The notes under the pieces were generated by a model, which was given only the letters and a program-made list of their open reading frames with translations, was not told the origin of the DNA and did not search any database. DNA of 64,000 nucleotides, from contig NZ_JARZHG010000029.1 in assembly GCF_029946505.1 (NCBI RefSeq), forward strand, positions 1 to 64,000, read 5' to 3'. Source of the DNA: Polyangium sp. y55x31. Its GTDB lineage: Bacteria > Myxococcota_A > Polyangia > Polyangiales > Polyangiaceae. Made by a program: the position numbers and the translations under genes. Shown piece by piece: positions 61,096 through 64,000 of this stretch. How positions within the stretch are numbered: the first letter of the stretch is position 1; every line of letters starts with the position of its first letter.

Positions 61096-63579
61096 CTAAG
61101 GCGTGGGCGGGACCGGCAGCGCCGGCAGGTGTGGCTTGCGGCGGAAGATGTCCATCGCGCGGAAGCCCGACCATTCGCGGCGCTCGACGAGCATGTCGTA
61201 GGAGCGCGAGAGGTCCGCCGGCAGGTTCTTCGCGTCGTAGCAGGTATCCTCGACGACCACGAACTCGGCCATCGGCAAGAGGCCCGCGGCCTCTTCCTTG
61301 GTGTTCGCCGAGCGCAGGGGCTTGCCGAAACGACGGTTGTCCGGGCCGTAGGGAAGCGTGCGCAGGTCCGAGAGCTTGTACAGGCCGTTCGGCGGCGCTT
61401 TTACCGAGCAGCTCAGGACGGCCACCGTGTCGCGGAACGGCGTCTCGATCGGCGTGTCCGGCACGGCGCCGAGCACGCCCTCGTTCACGTTCTTTCGATC
61501 CCTCAGGTAACGGACGAAATCCCAGAAGAGGATGTCGCCGGCGATCGAGTTCATCCCGTCGCTCTTCTTGTCGGGCTGCATGAAGACGTGTGTCGCCCCG
61601 AGGCCCTTCACCATCTGGCGCACGCCCTCGGGCGTCTTCGCCGCGCCGTATTCGACCCCGTACTGGAACAGGTACATGTCCAGGATCGTCTCGCGGTTCG
61701 TCCCGAGGTGGAAATGGTGGCTCAGGAAGATGTGCAGGAGCAGGCGCGAGCCCTTGGGCGTGGCGTTTCCGACGTCTTGCCAGCCGTCCTGGATGTCGAA
61801 CCGATCGTCGTATTTCTTCTCGAAGCCGCCGCTCAGGAGGTCGATCGTCGATTTCAGCGGCGTCTTCACGAAGCCGTGCGTCTGGATGAAATAAACGTCG
61901 CCGCCCCAGATGATCTGAAGGCCCACGAGCAAACCGAGGGCGCCGCGCGCGCTCGGGCCGAACGAGCGCCACAAGGAGAGCGCGATCGCCACCGTGACGG
62001 CCGCCATGAGCGGCATGAGGCCCTGGAGGTATCGATCCTGGTGGTGGACCGAATACCAGGCGAAAATGCCGACGTGGATCCAGGCGACGAGGATCCAGAT
62101 GCGCTTCGTGTTCTTCAGGAACGGCAGGCAGGCGAGCAGCAGCGTGAAGAGCGAGCCGATGACGGGGACAGTGCGGTGGAACTTCGGCCAGTCGTTCGGG
62201 ACGAAGGACCAGGAGAAGAGCGCCTGGAGCGTCGTGAGCAGGCCTTTCAGGTCCCGCGACGGCTTCCAGAGCAGGCCCTCGGCATAACCGTACTTGAATC
62301 GATAGAGCGCCTGATCCGTGAGCGGGTGCGCGTGCAGGTATTTGCTGAAGACCGGGTAGACCGGGTCCCCATAAAAGATGAAGTTCTTCAGCCAGAGCGG
62401 TGAGGTCGCGAAGAGGCCCGCGGCGGCGAGGTAGAGCGGCGTGAAGAGGGCCCGGCGGCGCAGCTCCGGCGTGCTTTTCCCGCGCAGGCTCTGCACGAGC
62501 TCGACGACGATCTTCCCGCCGACGAGGAGGAGCGGCGCGACGCCGAGCATCATGACGATCGTCTCTTTCGTGATCCCGGCCCCGCCGATGAAGAGGCCGA
62601 GGAGCACGACGAAACGTGGATCGAGGTCACGAAGGACGCGGAAGAGGCAAAGCGCGATCGGGATGGCGTACATCGCGCCGGCGTGATCGGCGCCGCCGCT
62701 GAGGGAGCTGTCGTAGAGGAAGACGCCGGGGAAGACGAAACGCGCGGCCCAGACCCAGCGCGGATCGGCCTTCGGGACGAGCCTGCGGACGAGCGCCGGG
62801 ATGCCGACGATCGTCGTCACCAGGAAGATGAGGAATTCGAGGTGCGCCGAGAGCACCATCTTGTCGAAGAGGCGGCCCGGCGCGAGGAAGGCCCACGTGT
62901 AGAGGTACGAAGTGAAATGGGGGCGGGCCGAGAAGACCCAGCCCTCGGACGCGGGATAAAGGCCGCCGTGCGCGACCCAGTTCTCCGCGATCGCCATGTG
63001 CTTCCACCGCGCGTCGAACTGGACGTTGTGCGGCGTGAGGACGAGGAAATACACCATCCCGAGCCCGAGCACGCCGAAGACCGTGGCGAGCGTGGACCAG
63101 CCGAGCGGCGGGCGCGTGGGGGCCGTGCGGGCGAGGACCTTGCGCACATGCGCGACGTGGCGGCGGAGCGGCAGGGCCACGGCGGCGAGGAGCACGAGGG
63201 GCAGGGCGTAGAAGACGGGCTTGCGATAACCCTGCGCCGCGCCGACGAGGCACATCGTCGTCTCGAATCCGAAAATGCCGAGGACGAACGAAAAAACGGC
63301 GTGCTCGAGGAGCGGCAGGCGGAGGCGGAAGACGCGCTCCAGGACGACGTGGCCGATGCCGTAACTCGCGATCCCGACGGCGAGGGTGCCCAGCCAGTAA
63401 CCGGCATAACGCCAGAACAGCCACTTCGGAATGGGGTAATGGCGGTGGACGACCCACCCGAACACGGCGATCCCGGCCACGAGCATCGTCGTGGCCAGGG
63501 CCCCGCGCAGGTGGGTGCGCACCACGTCGAGCGCGCGTGATCCAGCGGACGGTACAGTTGGGGCCGACTCCGACTCCAT
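61096..63579 (-). CDS. Large multi-membrane GT-C-like protein, tandem paralogue 1
   Basis: An 827-residue membrane protein. ATG 63579 is chosen (MESESAPTVPSAG); a start 13 codons upstream is possible. Ten to twelve helices occupy residues 20-560; the luminal loop has VQFDARWKHMAIAENWVAHG and ARPHFTSYLYTWAFLA, and the general look is of GT-C/PMT-like glycosyltransferases, though I see no DDx at the usual place. The soluble C-terminal domain (from about residue 600: RDTVAVLSCSVKAPPNGLYK, and SDLRTLPYGPDNRRFGKPLR) resembles the end of the next, partial gene. The two are tandem paralogues on one strand, 104 bases apart. Confidence 0.8.
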   Translation of the reverse strand: MESESAPTVPSAGSRALDVVRTHLRGALATTMLVAGIAVFGWVVHRHYPIPKWLFWRYAGYWLGTLAVGIASYGIGHVVLERVFRLRLPLLEHAVFSFVLGIFGFETTMCLVGAAQGYRKPVFYALPLVLLAAVALPLRRHVAHVRKVLARTAPTRPPLGWSTLATVFGVLGLGMVYFLVLTPHNVQFDARWKHMAIAENWVAHGGLYPASEGWVFSARPHFTSYLYTWAFLAPGRLFDKMVLSAHLEFLIFLVTTIVGIPALVRRLVPKADPRWVWAARFVFPGVFLYDSSLSGGADHAGAMYAIPIALCLFRVLRDLDPRFVVLLGLFIGGAGITKETIVMMLGVAPLLLVGGKIVVELVQSLRGKSTPELRRRALFTPLYLAAAGLFATSPLWLKNFIFYGDPVYPVFSKYLHAHPLTDQALYRFKYGYAEGLLWKPSRDLKGLLTTLQALFSWSFVPNDWPKFHRTVPVIGSLFTLLLACLPFLKNTKRIWILVAWIHVGIFAWYSVHHQDRYLQGLMPLMAAVTVAIALSLWRSFGPSARGALGLLVGLQIIWGGDVYFIQTHGFVKTPLKSTIDLLSGGFEKKYDDRFDIQDGWQDVGNATPKGSRLLLHIFLSHHFHLGTNRETILDMYLFQYGVEYGAAKTPEGVRQMVKGLGATHVFMQPDKKSDGMNSIAGDILFWDFVRYLRDRKNVNEGVLGAVPDTPIETPFRDTVAVLSCSVKAPPNGLYKLSDLRTLPYGPDNRRFGKPLRSANTKEEAAGLLPMAEFVVVEDTCYDAKNLPADLSRSYDMLVERREWSGFRAMDIFRRKPHLPALPVPPTP

Positions 63580-63683
63580 CGCCCGGGGCGGAGTACTCTC
63601 CGGCACCCCGCGCGTCAAGCCTCACGTGGGCCCGGAAGAGGCGTCGAGGGTGGGGCAGACCTTCTCGCCGGGCGACCCGCGGC

Positions 63684-64000
63684 TCAGCGCTTCCGCGCCC
63701 AGATTTCGAGCTTCTTCCACACGCCGTGACTCCTGCGCTCGACGAGCAGCTCGAAGCCCTGGAGCAACGTCGCCGGCTTCTGCTCGTAACATTGTTTTTC
63801 GAGGATCACGTAGTCCGCGGTCGGAATCAGCCGCTCCGCGGCCTCCTTCGTGGCGGCCTCGATCTCGGACGCCGGAAAGTCGAGCGCCTTCGGGCCATAG
63901 GGCAGGACGTGCAGGGCGTTCACGCGATAGAGCCCGCGCGGCGGCGCGTCTTTCGTGCAGCCGAGGATGAGGGCCGCGTCGCGGAACGGGGCCGTGATCG
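63684..64000 (-). CDS. Partial GT-C-like protein, tandem paralogue 2 (start outside window)
   Basis: Only the last 105 codons or so are visible; the gene starts beyond the right edge. The readable end (RDAALILGCTKDAPPRGLYR, VNALHVLPYGPKALDFPASE, TADYVILEKQCYEQ, LVERRSHGVWKKLEIWARK) aligns with the C-terminus of the preceding protein (SCSVKAPPNGLYKLSDLRTL, MAEFVVVEDTCYDA, LVERREWSGFRAMDIFRRK), proving duplication. It is probably in the same operon and of similar function. Confidence 0.8.
   Translation of the reverse strand, partial: ITAPFRDAALILGCTKDAPPRGLYRVNALHVLPYGPKALDFPASEIEAATKEAAERLIPTADYVILEKQCYEQKPATLLQGFELLVERRSHGVWKKLEIWARKR

Overview
The window looks like a chromosomal segment of a myxobacterium of the Polyangiales/Sorangiineae type (Polyangium or Sorangium relatives). 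The evidence is very high GC with strong G/C at third codon positions, many lipoproteins, a MYXO-CTERM-like tail (37024-37785), an AgmX/PglI-type lipoprotein (38392-39339), a DUF1501/cytochrome-like cassette (39746-44886), a MopE-type cysteine-rich lipoprotein (59832-60998) and a probable selenoprotein (37771-38340). The genus is an inference; no 16S rRNA is present.

Positions 1 to about 13.8 kb are an integrated phage or phage satellite. From left to right there is a 60-bp tandem array (1-498), then a leftward packaging operon: portal, large and small terminase, a short helical protein, HNH endonuclease, a 422-residue unknown protein of lower GC and a small wHTH/coiled-coil protein. A rightward cargo gene for an outer-membrane-like protein (7447-8487) follows. 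Next is a leftward early operon (DNA methyltransferase, phage-O-like replication protein, DnaC-like loader) facing a rightward Cro/CI-type repressor across a palindromic operator (11669-11684). A small ORF and a tyrosine integrase end the element; the integrase runs into a tRNA-Arg(CCU) gene (13772-13844), the likely attachment site. An iteron-like array sits inside the O-like gene, as in lambda. No capsid or tail genes are in view, and the left attachment site is not visible.

Immediately beyond the tRNA lies a two-gene operon: a GHKL/Hsp90-type ATPase of 573 residues (14036-15757) overlapping a 1910-residue partner (15754-21486) that carries degenerate Hsp90-like features, a sacsin-like layout. 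I could not match it to a characterised system, and it is the best candidate here for something undescribed.

From 21.5 to 52.5 kb is ordinary core and lineage-specific chromosome: thioesterase, PP2C-cNMP signalling protein, two envelope proteins, RluA-type pseudouridine synthase, a membrane-protein group with an SPW-repeat protein and a Rieske-DUF2231 fusion, an STAS regulator, a ClpA/C-like ATPase, the selenoprotein peroxiredoxin, the DUF1501 cassette, a HAD hydrolase, a long-chain acyl-CoA ligase and a large receiver/DnaJ-like protein. From 52.5 kb to the right edge is a surface-glycan region: SAM methyltransferase, polyprenol-type GT2, two nucleotide-sugar epimerases, an XRE regulator and large multi-membrane GT-C-like proteins, two of them tandem paralogues, the last cut by the window edge.
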